Origin: Alkalihalophilus pseudofirmus
GTDB taxonomy: Bacteria > Bacillota > Bacilli > Bacillales > Bacillaceae_D
Reading direction: 5' to 3'
Length of the DNA: 64,000 nucleotides
Assembly: GCF_029094545.1 (NCBI RefSeq)
Contig: NZ_CP117835.1
Span: forward strand, 2,770,001 to 2,834,000
The number at the start of each line of letters is the position of its first letter. The first letter of the stretch is position 1. This document shows, in pieces, positions 43,835 through 53,058 of the stretch. The notes beneath the pieces are model-generated. The model did no database searches. It was not told the origin of the DNA and worked only from the letters and a program-made list of their open reading frames with translations. Made by a program: the position numbers and the translations under genes.

Positions 43835-44607
43835 GGTTTCACTCCTTTTCGAAATCCATGGGTAAATTCTTTATCATATAGCTTTGATTTAAACTGTTTA
43901 TCATGAATGTTTTCATCGATAGCCCAGCCTGCTAGAATCATAGCTTGTTTGCGAATTCCATTTACTCGCATATCTTCATCTAAGCGTTCAAGGGTAGATC
44001 GCACAATTTTCTGATCAGGCCAGGTCGCTTTATACACCACCCCTACTGGAGTATCCTTGCTCCAACCTGCCGCTAAAAATTCCTTGACGATTTTCTTTGT
44101 TAAAGTGGCACTTAAGAACAAAGCAACAGTACAATTATGCTTCGCCAAGTCTCTTAACTTTTCTGCTTCAGGTACTGGAGTTCTTCCTTCGGCACGTGTA
44201 AGAATAACCGTTTGAGTTAAGTCAGGAACGGTTAATTCTGCGCCAAGAGCAGCTGCCGATGCGAAAACTGAACTGACTCCAGGGATAATTTCTACATTTA
44301 TATCCTGCTTGTTCAACATGGAAATTTGCTCCATTATAGCCCCGTACACAGCAGGATCCCCAGTATGAACTCTTACAACTTGCTTTCCTTCCCGCAAGCG
44401 ATCAACCATTACTTGGACCATCTCTTCAAGGTGCATCCCTGCGGTTTTGATAATTTCTGCATCAGAGTTAGCTTGCTCAATTAACTCTTTACTAACTAGT
44501 GAGTCGGCATAGAGCACAACATCTGCTTCTTTCAGCTTTTTTAAACCTTTTACCGTAATAAGTTCTGGGTCTCCAGGTCCTGCTCCAATAATCGTTAACT
44601 TCCTCAT
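43831..44607 (-). CDS. cbiF: Cobalt-precorrin-4 C11-methyltransferase
   Basis: A SAM-dependent tetrapyrrole methylase that acts on C11. The 258-residue protein has TIIGAGPGDPELITVKGLK, VLYADSLV, VVRVHTGDPAVYGAIMEQI and LTRAEGRTPVPEAEKL, which matches CbiF/CobM. It also has the typical VALFLSATLTKKIVKEFLAA. It overlaps both cbiG and cbiL by four bases (ATGA type), indicating tight coupling. Confidence 0.95.
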   Translation of the reverse strand: MRKLTIIGAGPGDPELITVKGLKKLKEADVVLYADSLVSKELIEQANSDAEIIKTAGMHLEEMVQVMVDRLREGKQVVRVHTGDPAVYGAIMEQISMLNKQDINVEIIPGVSSVFASAAALGAELTVPDLTQTVILTRAEGRTPVPEAEKLRDLAKHNCTVALFLSATLTKKIVKEFLAAGWSKDTPVGVVYKATWPDQKIVRSTLERLDEDMRVNGIRKQAMILAGWAIDENIHDKQFKSKLYDKEFTHGFRKGVKP

Positions 44608-45305
44608 TTCCTCACCACCATCAGCGTTAAATATTCAAGTTCTGCACGGTCTAATTCATGAATGTCCCATACAATTTCTTCATCCGAAGTTACTTTTGTC
44701 ACTACGGAAGCTTTGTCTACTAAATCTAACTCCCTTAATACATCAAGCATCAAGTCCATAACTTTTGCTACTTTAATAAAAATGACACAATCATTTTCAA
44801 TAATTACTCTCTTCATTTCAGCATAATCATCTCTTGCTGGTACAATAGCAACATGATCATCTCCTTCAGCCAATGCAATACCAAGCCTTGAAGCAGCCCC
44901 ATTAATGGAAGAAATACCAGGAACTGTTTGAATATTTACTTCTGGATGACGTGACTTCATTAATTTCATCATGTGTATAAATGTACTGTATAATAAAGGA
45001 TCACCTTCTGTTACAAACGCTACATCCTTGCCCTTTTTCAGATACTCCCACACTTGGTTTACGGTATTTGACCATTCACGCTCTAAAATAACAGGGTCCT
45101 TTGTCATAGGAAAGACAAGACCTAGCATTTCTTTTTCCTCTGGCTTAATATATAAATCTATAATTCTATGAGCATAACTCTTGCTGCCCTTTCTTTTTTT
45201 GGGGTATGCAATGACCTCCGTTTCTTTCAGCTTGCGGAAAGCTTTTATGGTGAGCAATTCCGGATCCCCTGGGCCTACTCCTAAACCATACAATGTTCCA
45301 GTCAT
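44604..45305 (-). CDS. cbiL: Cobalt-precorrin-2 C20-methyltransferase
   Basis: Methylates C20 of cobalt-precorrin-2. The 233 residues carry YGLGVGPGDPELLTIKAFRK, VIAYPKKRKGSKSYA, VAFVTEGDPLLYSTFIHMMK and VQTVPGISSINGAASRLGI-type sequence, diagnostic of CbiL/CobI. The start codon shares its A with the cbiET stop (TAATG), so it is translationally coupled. Confidence 0.95.
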   Translation of the reverse strand: MTGTLYGLGVGPGDPELLTIKAFRKLKETEVIAYPKKRKGSKSYAHRIIDLYIKPEEKEMLGLVFPMTKDPVILEREWSNTVNQVWEYLKKGKDVAFVTEGDPLLYSTFIHMMKLMKSRHPEVNIQTVPGISSINGAASRLGIALAEGDDHVAIVPARDDYAEMKRVIIENDCVIFIKVAKVMDLMLDVLRELDLVDKASVVTKVTSDEEIVWDIHELDRAELEYLTLMVVRK

Positions 45306-46519
45306 TAGATTACTCCCTCCTTATGTTTGGCTGTAATGATGTAAATAGGATTTAAGGCATCAAAACGTGTTAATTGTAAAATAGGTTTACTCCTTGAAAT
45401 CTGAGCAAGCGTGATCGTTGTTTCAAACCCATTTTGTTTAAATCCTTCCACTGCCTGCATCAAATTTTCAATCGTAACTGCATTCAACACAATTCTTCCG
45501 CCTTCTTTTAAGCGAGAACAACAAGCCGCCAAAATATCATCCATGTTCCCAGCGGTACCACCTATAAAGACCGCATCGGGCTCAGAAAACGTATGTAGAT
45601 AGTCAGGTGCCTTCCCTTTGATCACAGTGAAATCCGTTCGAAATTTCACTTGATTCTTATAACAGTTTTCTAAGTCTTGTTCGTTTTTTTCAATCGCAAA
45701 CACTTGGCCATTTTTTGCAATAAGACTAGCTTCAATGGCGATCGAACCAGTACATGTTCCAATATCCCAAACAACACTGTCTTCCTTTAGGTTTAACTCC
45801 ATTAGACTAAGAGTTCTAATTTCTTTTTTTGTAATCAATCCTTTTTCTGGCTTTCTTTGATAAAATTCATTGTCAGCGATACCGAAACTCCATACTTTTA
45901 CTTTTTCAACTTTTTTCAAAATGACTACATTAAGCGGGGAGAAATCTATGTTTTCCAACTCTTCTAATTCATAGTAGCCACACCGTTCATTTTCTCCACC
46001 AAGATTCTCTGCTACAAATGCAAGGTATTCATCGACGTGAAAGGAACGTAGATACTGAGCTATTTTTGCAGGGGTATTTATATCATCAGTTAACAAAGCT
46101 ATTTTTTCTCGCCCATTGATTCGTTGAATTAACCCTTGGATACTTCGACCATGAACACTCGTTACATAGGCATCCTGCCAACTTTCATTCATGCGGGAAA
46201 ATGCAAGTTGAATGGAACTCAAATATGGATAGATGTCCACCTTTAACTTTTTACCTAAATAGCTTCCTATCCCATAAAATAAAGGATCTCCGGAGGCTAA
46301 AATAACAACCCTCCTACATTCTTGAGCAAGGTCATCTATAAGGTTTTTTAATCCTCCCTTAATCACCCTCTTCTCTCCATGATACTCAGGGAATAAATTC
46401 AGCTGCCTTTCTCCTCCTACTAACAGCTCACTTTCAAATATGTACTTTTTATATATAGGAAGAAGACCATTTTGTCCTTCATCACCGATACCTATGATTT
46501 TAATCTTCTTATCCATCAT
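45305..46519 (-). CDS. cbiET: Bifunctional CbiE-CbiT: precorrin-6B methyltransferase and decarboxylase
   Basis: A fusion of about 404 residues. The N-terminal CbiE tetrapyrrole methylase ([33 protein letters not shown]) acts at C5/C15. The C-terminal CbiT class I methyltransferase ([36 protein letters not shown]) methylates C15 and decarboxylates the C12 side chain. The equivalent fusion is CobL in the aerobic pathway. The longest frame begins at 46546, but MMDKKIKII at 46519 follows AGGTAAGG and leaves an 11-base overlap with cbiD, so I use it. Confidence 0.93.
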   Translation of the reverse strand: MMDKKIKIIGIGDEGQNGLLPIYKKYIFESELLVGGERQLNLFPEYHGEKRVIKGGLKNLIDDLAQECRRVVILASGDPLFYGIGSYLGKKLKVDIYPYLSSIQLAFSRMNESWQDAYVTSVHGRSIQGLIQRINGREKIALLTDDINTPAKIAQYLRSFHVDEYLAFVAENLGGENERCGYYELEELENIDFSPLNVVILKKVEKVKVWSFGIADNEFYQRKPEKGLITKKEIRTLSLMELNLKEDSVVWDIGTCTGSIAIEASLIAKNGQVFAIEKNEQDLENCYKNQVKFRTDFTVIKGKAPDYLHTFSEPDAVFIGGTAGNMDDILAACCSRLKEGGRIVLNAVTIENLMQAVEGFKQNGFETTITLAQISRSKPILQLTRFDALNPIYIITAKHKEGVI

Positions 46520-47621
46520 CCTTACCTGCCTTTCCAAGAAAAGCACCCTTCATCGAGTACAAACTTGTTTCAATCATCATTCCACCCCGCACTTCATCAA
46601 TTCCTGCAGCACAGCAATAGTTACAGAGTATTGCAAAAAACTCATGATAGCCTTTGGTGAACAGTAAATCTCCGACTTGTGAAGCGGTATTAGCCCCTCT
46701 GATCTCTTCAATTAATTCTTCATCGTTCACTCCAGCTTCTCGTGCAACATTTGCTAAAAAATTGAAATCTACCGGAGCGCTTTTAGAGTGAACCATCATC
46801 ACGCCTTGAGCTACCTTTGAAAACTTACCCATCATTCCAACAAGCGAGACCTTTTTTATCCCCTGCTTTTTACATTGTTTGAGGGTAAAACCCACAAAAT
46901 CGCCCATTTCGATGAAAGCTTCTTCAGGCAGCTCAGGGTATTGGGCTATCCCATATTTTTCACTTCTACCTCCGGTTGATATGACAACATGCTCGCAGCC
47001 GCTTGCTCTAGCAACACTTATTGCCTGCACAATGCTTGCCATATAGGCAGAACTTGAGAAAGGGATTACTGTTCCTCTTGTCCCAAGTATAGAAATACCC
47101 CCAACAATTCCAAGACGTTTATTGAGTGTTTTTTCTGCCATCTTTTCACCCTCTGGTACGGAGATGACAATCGATATCCCTCTATTAATTCCGTATGATT
47201 GGAGGATTTCTTTAGCCGTTTCATAAATCATTTTTCGAGGTACTGGATTAATCGCCGCTTCTCCTACAGGGACAGGCAAACCCTCTTTTGTTACACGTCC
47301 CACGCCAATTCCTCCATCAATATGTATCCCAGGCACAAAAGACCAAGATACTCTAGCAATGATTAAAGCCCCATGGGTGGCATCTGGGTCATCCCCGGCA
47401 TCTTTAATCGTCTCCGCTTCAGCAAAGCCCTGACTTATAGTACAGCATTCCATTTCAAACGTAGCAAACTTTCCAACGGGTAAGAAAATAGTAGCATCTA
47501 GCTGTTCTATACCTGTGATAAGAGCAACTAGTGCTGCTTTTGTACAAGCAGTAGCACACGCACCTGTAGTGTAACCGGAGCGCATTTCTTTCTTATCTTT
47601 CTTGTTTGCTTTTACCGCCAT
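46509..47621 (-). CDS. cbiD: Cobalt-precorrin-5B C1-methyltransferase CbiD
   Basis: Methylates C1 in the anaerobic pathway. It is structurally unlike the other methylases. The 370-residue protein opens [20 protein letters not shown], then has [44 protein letters not shown] and [11 protein letters not shown]. These are all CbiD hallmarks. With cbiG it marks early cobalt insertion. It overlaps cbiET. Confidence 0.96.
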   Translation of the reverse strand: MAVKANKKDKKEMRSGYTTGACATACTKAALVALITGIEQLDATIFLPVGKFATFEMECCTISQGFAEAETIKDAGDDPDATHGALIIARVSWSFVPGIHIDGGIGVGRVTKEGLPVPVGEAAINPVPRKMIYETAKEILQSYGINRGISIVISVPEGEKMAEKTLNKRLGIVGGISILGTRGTVIPFSSSAYMASIVQAISVARASGCEHVVISTGGRSEKYGIAQYPELPEEAFIEMGDFVGFTLKQCKKQGIKKVSLVGMMGKFSKVAQGVMMVHSKSAPVDFNFLANVAREAGVNDEELIEEIRGANTASQVGDLLFTKGYHEFFAILCNYCCAAGIDEVRGGMMIETSLYSMKGAFLGKAGKDDG

Positions 47622-47624
47622 TTT

Positions 47625-48272
47625 CTATGCCTTTTCTGCTAAGAGTGAGAGTGCATTAAGTGCTGCTACCGTGACTGTACTGCCGCCTTTTCTCCCCACA
47701 TTAGTAATAAAAGGTACATCGAGTTTTGCAAGCTCTTCTTTTGATTCAGGCGCAGATACAAACCCAACAGGCATCCCAATAACTAAACTAGGCTTCGCGT
47801 AACCTCCTTTAATTAACCTAATTAATTCAAGCAGAGCAGTTGGTGCATTACCAATTGCATAAATACCACCATCAAATTGTTGAATTGATTTTCTAACTGA
47901 TATAATTGCACGAGTTGTATTCAGTCTTTTTGCCTCTTTCATGACGTCCTCATCCGAAATATAAACGTGAACATTACCACCGTGCTTTTCAATTCTTCCT
48001 TTACTAACTCCGCTTACGATCATTTGAACATCAGCGTACACCTGCTCACCATTTTTAATAGCTTTAATCCCTGATTGAATGGCTTTTTCATGGAAAAGCA
48101 TGCTATGTCCAAGTTCAAAATCAGCTGAAGCATGAACGACTCGCTGCACAATTTTATACTGTTCTTCTTTAAAAGAATGCGCCCCAAATTCCTCATCAAT
48201 CATATTAAAGCTCATTCCTTCTATCTCCTGAGGCTGTACAGTTAAAGGTTTGAAATCTGTTAGAAAATCCAT
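47625..48272 (-). CDS. cbiC: Cobalt-precorrin-8 methylmutase
   Basis: Moves the C11 methyl to C12, forming cobyrinate. The 215-residue protein has the catalytic-His region QRVVHASADFELGHSMLF, then AIGNAPTALLELIRLIKGG, PSLVIGMPVGFVSAPESKEE and FITNVGRKGGSTVTVAALNA. I start at ATG 48272 behind GGGAGAGAG. The longer frame from 48311 would run through the cbiJ end. One base separates it from the cbiJ stop. Confidence 0.95.
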   Translation of the reverse strand: MDFLTDFKPLTVQPQEIEGMSFNMIDEEFGAHSFKEEQYKIVQRVVHASADFELGHSMLFHEKAIQSGIKAIKNGEQVYADVQMIVSGVSKGRIEKHGGNVHVYISDEDVMKEAKRLNTTRAIISVRKSIQQFDGGIYAIGNAPTALLELIRLIKGGYAKPSLVIGMPVGFVSAPESKEELAKLDVPFITNVGRKGGSTVTVAALNALSLLAEKA

Positions 48273-48273
48273 A

Positions 48274-49065
48274 TTACTCTCTCCCATCCATAAATTGATC
48301 TGTAAATACAACTCGATTAATATGAGTTAACACATCTGTATAATCAGAATAAAGATTTTTATATTCTATTTTAGGCCTTTTAATCATTATTACTTCAATA
48401 CCTAGCTCTAGCGCCGCTTCTACTTTTTCATCAACCGAGCCAACCTTGCCGCTTTCTTTTGTAATCATTGTCGTTACAGCATATTGCTTGTAAAGGGCTG
48501 AATTAAATTCTTTTGTAAATGGTCCTTGTATAGCAACAATGTCTCTTTGAGGCAGCTTAAGTTCCTCACATTTTTCCATATTATCTTTTCGGGGGAGCAT
48601 ACGAGCAATCAGCCTGATGTCCGGTTGATCGAGTAAACGTTCTGTAAAGACTTGAAGCGTTTTGCTTCCGGTCGTTAACATAATGACTCCTCTTCTTCTT
48701 AATGCATGCTCTGCAGCCATTACATAGTCATCGACAATCGTGATTCCTTTTCCAAAATGCGATTGAGATGCACGTTCGTATCGGATATAAGGAATTCCAG
48801 CTTCTTTTGAAGCGTTTAATGCATTTGTACTTGCTTCTTCTGCAAAGGGATGACTTGCATCTACAATCGCTTGAACGTTTTGTTCTTTAATCTTCTCTAC
48901 AAAATCATCTTCTGTTAATCGCCCCACATACACACTTAGCCCTGCTTTTTTTAATTCAATAGCTGCATTCTGCGTCACTACTGTTGTAAGGAGCGAATGT
49001 CCTGACCTTTTAAGCAGGATCGCTAACTCTCTTGCATCACTAGTACCTGCTAAAAAAAGAATCAT
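48274..49065 (-). CDS. cbiJ: Cobalt-precorrin-6A reductase
   Basis: Reduces the macrocycle of cobalt-precorrin-6A with a nicotinamide cofactor. The 263 residues contain the N-terminal nucleotide fold ILFLAGTSDARELAILLKRS, ASHPFAEEASTNALNASKEA, IPYIRYERAS and VIMLTTGSKTLQVFTERLLD, plus IAIQGPFTKEFN-like sequence. The family call (CobK/CbiJ) is clear. It overlaps cbiX by four bases. Confidence 0.94.
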   Translation of the reverse strand: MILFLAGTSDARELAILLKRSGHSLLTTVVTQNAAIELKKAGLSVYVGRLTEDDFVEKIKEQNVQAIVDASHPFAEEASTNALNASKEAGIPYIRYERASQSHFGKGITIVDDYVMAAEHALRRRGVIMLTTGSKTLQVFTERLLDQPDIRLIARMLPRKDNMEKCEELKLPQRDIVAIQGPFTKEFNSALYKQYAVTTMITKESGKVGSVDEKVEAALELGIEVIMIKRPKIEYKNLYSDYTDVLTHINRVVFTDQFMDGRE

Positions 49066-49958
49066 ACTTTCTGAACCTCATGGTGATCATGGTCATGGTG
49101 GTGGTGATCGTGGTCATGTTCATGGTCGTGGTGATGATGGTGGTCAATATGTTCCATTGCATCAATTCGATATATACAAGTATCACAATTCATCTTTACC
49201 TCACCTTGCAGCGCTTCTTCAATTCGGTCCTTGATGATGGTCTGAAGCCTGCTGTGAAAACCAAAGTAACCTGCTAAATTAAAAGAAATACCTGGATATT
49301 CTTGTTCAAATTCTTTAACCATTTTCTCAAGGCGCTTAATTAATATACCTGTAAACAAGAAATAAGGGAGGATCACAACCCTCTTAGCTCCAAGCCTTAT
49401 ACACCGCTCAACTCCTTCTTTTATGAGAGGGTCCGTTACCCCCATAAATGCAGGTTCCACTAATTTATAATTAAGCTTTTCCCATAATAAACGAGTCATT
49501 TTGTAAAGATCTGAATTAGCATCAGGATCGCTTCCACCGCGGCCTAATAAAACGATAGCTGTATCAGGATCAGCATTATCTACATTTTCGCCTACCTCTA
49601 CCAATCGATCTTTACAAATTTCAAGAGTTTCTTCATGAATTCCAAAAGGTCGTCCGTATGTAAAATGGATCTGTGGATACCTCTCCTTTGCTTCATCAAT
49701 TGCTGCAGGAATATGAATCTTGGAATGCCCAGCTGCAAGCAGCATAAGCGGGATGATAAAAACACTTGACGCACCTTTTTCTACACACGTTTGAATCCCT
49801 TGTTCAATGGTTGGTTTGGCAAATTCTAAATAACAGGTTTCTATTAAAAGGCCAGGATCTAATTTGGTTGATAATTCTTCAATCATACGCTTCACTTGTT
49901 CATTGCCTTCTGGATCCCTGCTACCGTGCCCTACAAGTAAAATGGCTCTCATGTTCAT
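49062..49958 (-). CDS. cbiX: Sirohydrochlorin cobaltochelatase CbiX, with Fe-S and His-rich tail
   Basis: Inserts cobalt into sirohydrochlorin. The 298-residue long form has two related chelatase lobes: LLVGHGSRDPEGNEQVKRMI with IFVIPLMLLAAGHSKIHIP-like sequence, and VLLGRGGSDPDANSDL with VILPYFLFTGILIKRL. The C-terminus carries MNCDTC, the MxCxxC motif that in the B. megaterium enzyme holds a 4Fe-4S centre. A tail of about 25 residues that is mostly His and Asp follows. The tail is probably a metal buffer. The gene overlaps cbiJ. Confidence 0.95.
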   Translation of the reverse strand: MNMRAILLVGHGSRDPEGNEQVKRMIEELSTKLDPGLLIETCYLEFAKPTIEQGIQTCVEKGASSVFIIPLMLLAAGHSKIHIPAAIDEAKERYPQIHFTYGRPFGIHEETLEICKDRLVEVGENVDNADPDTAIVLLGRGGSDPDANSDLYKMTRLLWEKLNYKLVEPAFMGVTDPLIKEGVERCIRLGAKRVVILPYFLFTGILIKRLEKMVKEFEQEYPGISFNLAGYFGFHSRLQTIIKDRIEEALQGEVKMNCDTCIYRIDAMEHIDHHHHHDHEHDHDHHHHDHDHHEVQKV

Positions 49959-49973
49959 TTCCCCCTGATTTTT

Positions 49974-51647
49974 CTAGTCTCCACATGGAGCTGGTTCAAT
50001 CTCAATTTTTGGTGTCATATCTTTGTATGTATAATCTAAAATTTTCCCCACTCGTTTAAAATATTTAAAGAATCGTTCGTTTGGGTGACCCTTCTCTTTA
50101 TAATCTGAGATGATTTCCTCTATGAGTGGTACGATTTTATCCGGTTCGATCCCCTCTGCCACTGGTTGACCAGCATGTGCTGTACGCCCTACTGTCTTTG
50201 CCCCTAAAAACAAATCAAATTTTCCCTTTCTAAATATAATGCCTATATCATCATTAACAGCTCCGTAACAAGCCATGCCGCAACCATTAAACCCTACTCT
50301 CAATTCTTTAGGCAGCTCTAGGCCACTTAATCTCTTATTGATTTCTTCTGCTTGTGGAATAGCATCTTTTTTCTCACCATCACAGAAATCACATGCTTTC
50401 AATTGAAAAACATCGCCTATAGGTTCAATAAGAAATCCAGCATCTTTTAATCTACCTGTAATCATCTCGGGCTCGGCTGTTGGTATTCTTAAATGAATTT
50501 GATGGTGAGGTGTATATTCCATCGTCCCTTCATTACCAACTACTTCTGCTAGTGTAATCATTTGTTTAGGAGTAAAGTGTTTATTAACCACCCCTGGACT
50601 TATCGCAAGTTCAAACACCGAAACAACAGGATTGTAGATCTCATTCTTTTTTTGTCCCTCGTTTGCTCGTGCGCCCGCATTTTCACCTGCTACTAAACTC
50701 AAAGCTTCTAAGGCTAAATCTAAAGATGTTTCCTTAGGTTCTGAGACTTTTGCGGCCGGTGCCGCTTCAGCTTTTCGTGTTTGACTTTTTTTCTGGATTT
50801 GTTCGTCTTCTTTTTTTCCTTGATGAAGTGCCCATGGCTCATTTTCATGCCTGAGTCGTTCATGAGGTTTTAATCGTTGCTCCGTTTTATCTAAGGTATA
50901 CTTTCTTTGATAACCTCTTGGAGTAATTAATTTGTTATCGTAAAGGAATGTCGAGGAATTTCCTATTACAACGGTTGTGAGCATACCAATATCATGATCG
51001 AGCATGTTCTGAAGATCCGTAATAACAATATGCTGCCTTTCACGGTAAGCACTCTTCACTAATCCAACAGGTGTATTAGGAGAACGATAGCTAAGTAAAA
51101 TTCTCTGTGCTTCTTGAATCTGTCTTGTCCTCCGTCCACTTTTAGGGTTATATAAACTAATGACAAAGTCTGCTTGTGCAGCAGCCTCTATTCTTTTTTC
51201 AATTAACTTCCACGGAGTTAAATGATCACTTAAGCTGATCGTACATGCATCATGCATGATCGGTGCCCCTAGTAGTGAAGCACATGAATTACTAGCAGAT
51301 ACACCAGGAACCACCTCTACACTTACTCCAGTCTCTTCTGTCCATCCTTTTTCAATTAAGACTTCATAAACAAGGCCAGCCATTCCATAAACACCAGCGT
51401 CTCCACTCGATATAACAGCCACTGTTTTTCCTTCTTCAGCGAGCTTTACCGCAGCTTGTGCACGACTCACTTCTTCTGACATCCCAGTACTTATAATCTC
51501 TTGATCTGTTAATAAATCACTAATCAGATCTACATAGGTTTTATATCCAATTATGCAATGACTTTCTTGTATGGCTGTTAATGCTCTGTTTGTCATGTGC
51601 TCAAAACTGCCAGGACCAAACCCTATAACTAATAACTTCCCAAGCAT
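49974..51647 (-). CDS. cbiH60: CbiH60: cobalt-precorrin-3B C17-methyltransferase fused to a nitrite-reductase-like Fe-S domain
   Basis: A 557-residue fusion. Residues 1-245 are a CbiH/CobJ C17-methylase and ring-contraction enzyme (LLVIGFGPGSFEHMTNRALT; VISSGDAGVYGMAGLVYE; FVISLYNPKSGRRTRQIQEA). An Ala/Lys-rich linker (about 265-330) leads to a sulfite/nitrite-reductase-like half with Cys residues in LKACDFCDGEKK and FNGCGMACYGAV, suited to a 4Fe-4S cluster. The same fusion is known as CbiH60 in B. megaterium. Start at ATG 51647 has AGGAGG seven bases upstream. The GTG at 51653 is too close. Confidence 0.93.
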   Translation of the reverse strand: MLGKLLVIGFGPGSFEHMTNRALTAIQESHCIIGYKTYVDLISDLLTDQEIISTGMSEEVSRAQAAVKLAEEGKTVAVISSGDAGVYGMAGLVYEVLIEKGWTEETGVSVEVVPGVSASNSCASLLGAPIMHDACTISLSDHLTPWKLIEKRIEAAAQADFVISLYNPKSGRRTRQIQEAQRILLSYRSPNTPVGLVKSAYRERQHIVITDLQNMLDHDIGMLTTVVIGNSSTFLYDNKLITPRGYQRKYTLDKTEQRLKPHERLRHENEPWALHQGKKEDEQIQKKSQTRKAEAAPAAKVSEPKETSLDLALEALSLVAGENAGARANEGQKKNEIYNPVVSVFELAISPGVVNKHFTPKQMITLAEVVGNEGTMEYTPHHQIHLRIPTAEPEMITGRLKDAGFLIEPIGDVFQLKACDFCDGEKKDAIPQAEEINKRLSGLELPKELRVGFNGCGMACYGAVNDDIGIIFRKGKFDLFLGAKTVGRTAHAGQPVAEGIEPDKIVPLIEEIISDYKEKGHPNERFFKYFKRVGKILDYTYKDMTPKIEIEPAPCGD

Positions 51648-51708
51648 TATCACACCTCCTGAGTTGATTACCTCTCCTTGATCCAGGCTATAATGTAAGC
51701 CGTTTCAA

Positions 51709-52098
51709 TTAGACTTTCGCTTGTTTCTTTTCACCTTTTTCAATGCCTTTAATTCGTTTATCAGTATTTATTGCTTTAAACTCCTCATTATTAAAGCTGT
51801 AGATAAGAGAGTCTCCTAATTCAATGGTGGGATCAACATGGCTTTTTATGATGGACCTTCCTTTTTCCGGAGAGTCCACTTCATACCAATTCCCTTCAGG
51901 ATAGACGACCACAACGCACACATCTTTACAACGACCGTTACATCTAGTTCTTGACGTATGAATCTTATCATCAAGTTCTAACTCATTAATTTCATCACGG
52001 ATTGCAACGGTGATCTCTTCCCCGTCTTTACGCATACAGCTTGATCCATTACAGATTAATACATGTTTTTGTGTACCATTTAAATTCCAAGTAGTCAT
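51709..52098 (-). CDS. cbiW: CbiW: thioredoxin-like 2Fe-2S ferredoxin
   Basis: A 129-residue protein with four cysteines placed as in thioredoxin-fold 2Fe-2S ferredoxins: HVLICNGSSCMRKDG and SRTRCNGRCKDVCVVVVYPEG. It is the first gene of the operon and matches CbiW of B. megaterium in position and type. It is probably an electron donor for the Fe-S enzymes CbiH60 or CbiX. That role is inferred. It lies just downstream of two riboswitches and a terminator. Confidence 0.9.
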   Translation of the reverse strand: MTTWNLNGTQKHVLICNGSSCMRKDGEEITVAIRDEINELELDDKIHTSRTRCNGRCKDVCVVVVYPEGNWYEVDSPEKGRSIIKSHVDPTIELGDSLIYSFNNEEFKAINTDKRIKGIEKGEKKQAKV

Positions 52099-52120
52099 CC
52101 ACTCACTCCTTTTTCAAAAT

Positions 52121-52147
52121 AAAAAAAGCACCCCTAGGTAGAGGTGC
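52121..52147 (-). terminator. Expression-platform terminator of the proximal cobalamin riboswitch
   Basis: The stem GCACCTCTA/CTAGGGGTGC with seven T sits 22 bases before cbiW. Its 5' arm (CTCTACC) is complementary to GGTAGAG at about 52189-52195. That gives an alternative antiterminator pairing. Confidence 0.85.
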
Positions 52148-52222
52148 ATAAAATGCCATACAAAAAAAAGACAGCATTTACTACACTTCTCTACCTATAA
52201 ACCCGTAGGTATTGAAGAAGAA

Positions 52223-52380
52223 AAACAAGGCAGGTCTCCTGACTTAGGTTCATCATTTCGTTGTGTCTTCCCGATTAATCAGTGACTTCATACAACGAAA
52301 CTTCCCATTACAGTGGCGGGACCGTGACGGATTTACACCGTACTTCCCTTTTAAGCATAACGAGCTGTTATACACCTTGC
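52223..52380 (-). promoter_or_regulatory. Cobalamin riboswitch, proximal to cbiW
   Basis: The minus-strand RNA has P1 CAAGG/CCTTG at its ends. The conserved core runs AAAAGGGAA..GGTGTAAATCC..CGGTCCCGCCACTGTAATGGG, with the B12-box CCGCCACTG at 52311-52319. A terminator follows downstream. Cobalamin binding should stop transcription of the cbi operon. Confidence 0.92.
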
Positions 52381-52401
52381 TTTACATATAAAATTAACCA
52401 C

Positions 52402-52434
52402 AAAAAAAACCGTAGCTTCATATTGGAAGATAGG
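52402..52434 (-). terminator. Likely terminator of the distal cobalamin riboswitch
   Basis: A hairpin (CCTAT-CTTC loop GAAG-CTA-CGG) with small bulges is followed by eight T on the minus strand. It lies between the two riboswitch aptamers. Confidence 0.65.
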
Positions 52435-52521
52435 TTAGTGGGCATGTCAAATATAGAGATTAATGATAGATCTCACATATGAACATCCCTCGTCCTCCCT
52501 CCGAAGACTGGATACATTGAA

Positions 52522-52683
52522 TTAAAAGCAGGTTTCCTAGCTTGTGTTGTTCAGCTTACTCATGTCCCTTCCCAGATAGTATCTAGTGGCACGACATTTT
52601 CATCAACACATACAGTAGCGGGGGCTGCATCAGATTTCAACTGATTTCCCTATTATCCCGTAACTAATTTAGGGCACTTTTAA
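52522..52683 (-). promoter_or_regulatory. Second cobalamin riboswitch, distal
   Basis: P1 TTAAAAG/CTTTTAA encloses ATAGGGAAATCAGTTGAAATC, then GCAGCCCCCGCTACTG and GCCACTAGATACTATCTGGG, the normal conserved elements of the cobalamin aptamer. It is followed by its own terminator, then by the proximal riboswitch. A possible promoter TTGCTA-N17-TTTAAT lies just upstream near 52697-52725. Confidence 0.88.
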
Positions 52684-52810
52684 TATACTGTCTATTAAAC
52701 TATGTTTTAATAACAATAGCAACAATTATTTTACCAGTTGGTATATTCGGAAAAGTCTATCTATTTCATCACAAAAGAGCACACCCTTTTAATACTGTTC
52801 TCTCACAAGC

Positions 52811-52879
52811 ATTAAATTGGGATCGAACCAGTGACCTCCACCCTTTCAAGTGGCGCACTCCAAACTGAGCTGACCGACC
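52811..52879 (-). pseudogene. Decayed copy of tRNA-Val
   Basis: The minus strand reads with strong similarity to the intact tRNA-Val at 53906-53978 through the D-arm, anticodon arm and T-arm. The T-loop GGTCACTGGTTCGA is identical. The acceptor stem no longer pairs, one base of the anticodon stem is missing, and the 3' end is replaced. The 15 bases preceding its 5' end (revcomp of AAGATATGTAGTAAC) are identical to those before the intact gene, so it is a duplicate with flank. The 80-codon frame across this area is not a gene. Confidence 0.8.
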
Positions 52880-53058
52880 AAGATATGTAGTAACTTGCGG
52901 AAGGTCGGACTTAAGTTTTTTAATTCTCACTTTTGCTCTAGTACCCACTTGAGGTTCAAGTATAGTCCATCCGCTAGCTTTGCGCTTCGTTCTTATTTTG
53001 ATTTTAAACACTCTAATTATGGACCAGCCTTACTTCTTAGGTAGTATTAACGAACTAG

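Noticed and set aside
49080-49277. Met/Val-rich plus-strand frame near the end of cbiX
   Set aside because: It is the complement of the CbiX His/Asp tail codons and is not a gene.
52811-52879. Functional tRNA with anticodon GAA
   Set aside because: The acceptor arms do not pair and the anticodon stem has a deletion, so it cannot fold as a working tRNA.
52769-53011. An 80-codon minus-strand frame
   Set aside because: It spans the decayed tRNA-Val and has low-complexity basic composition with no ribosome binding site. It is an artefact of the pseudogene region.
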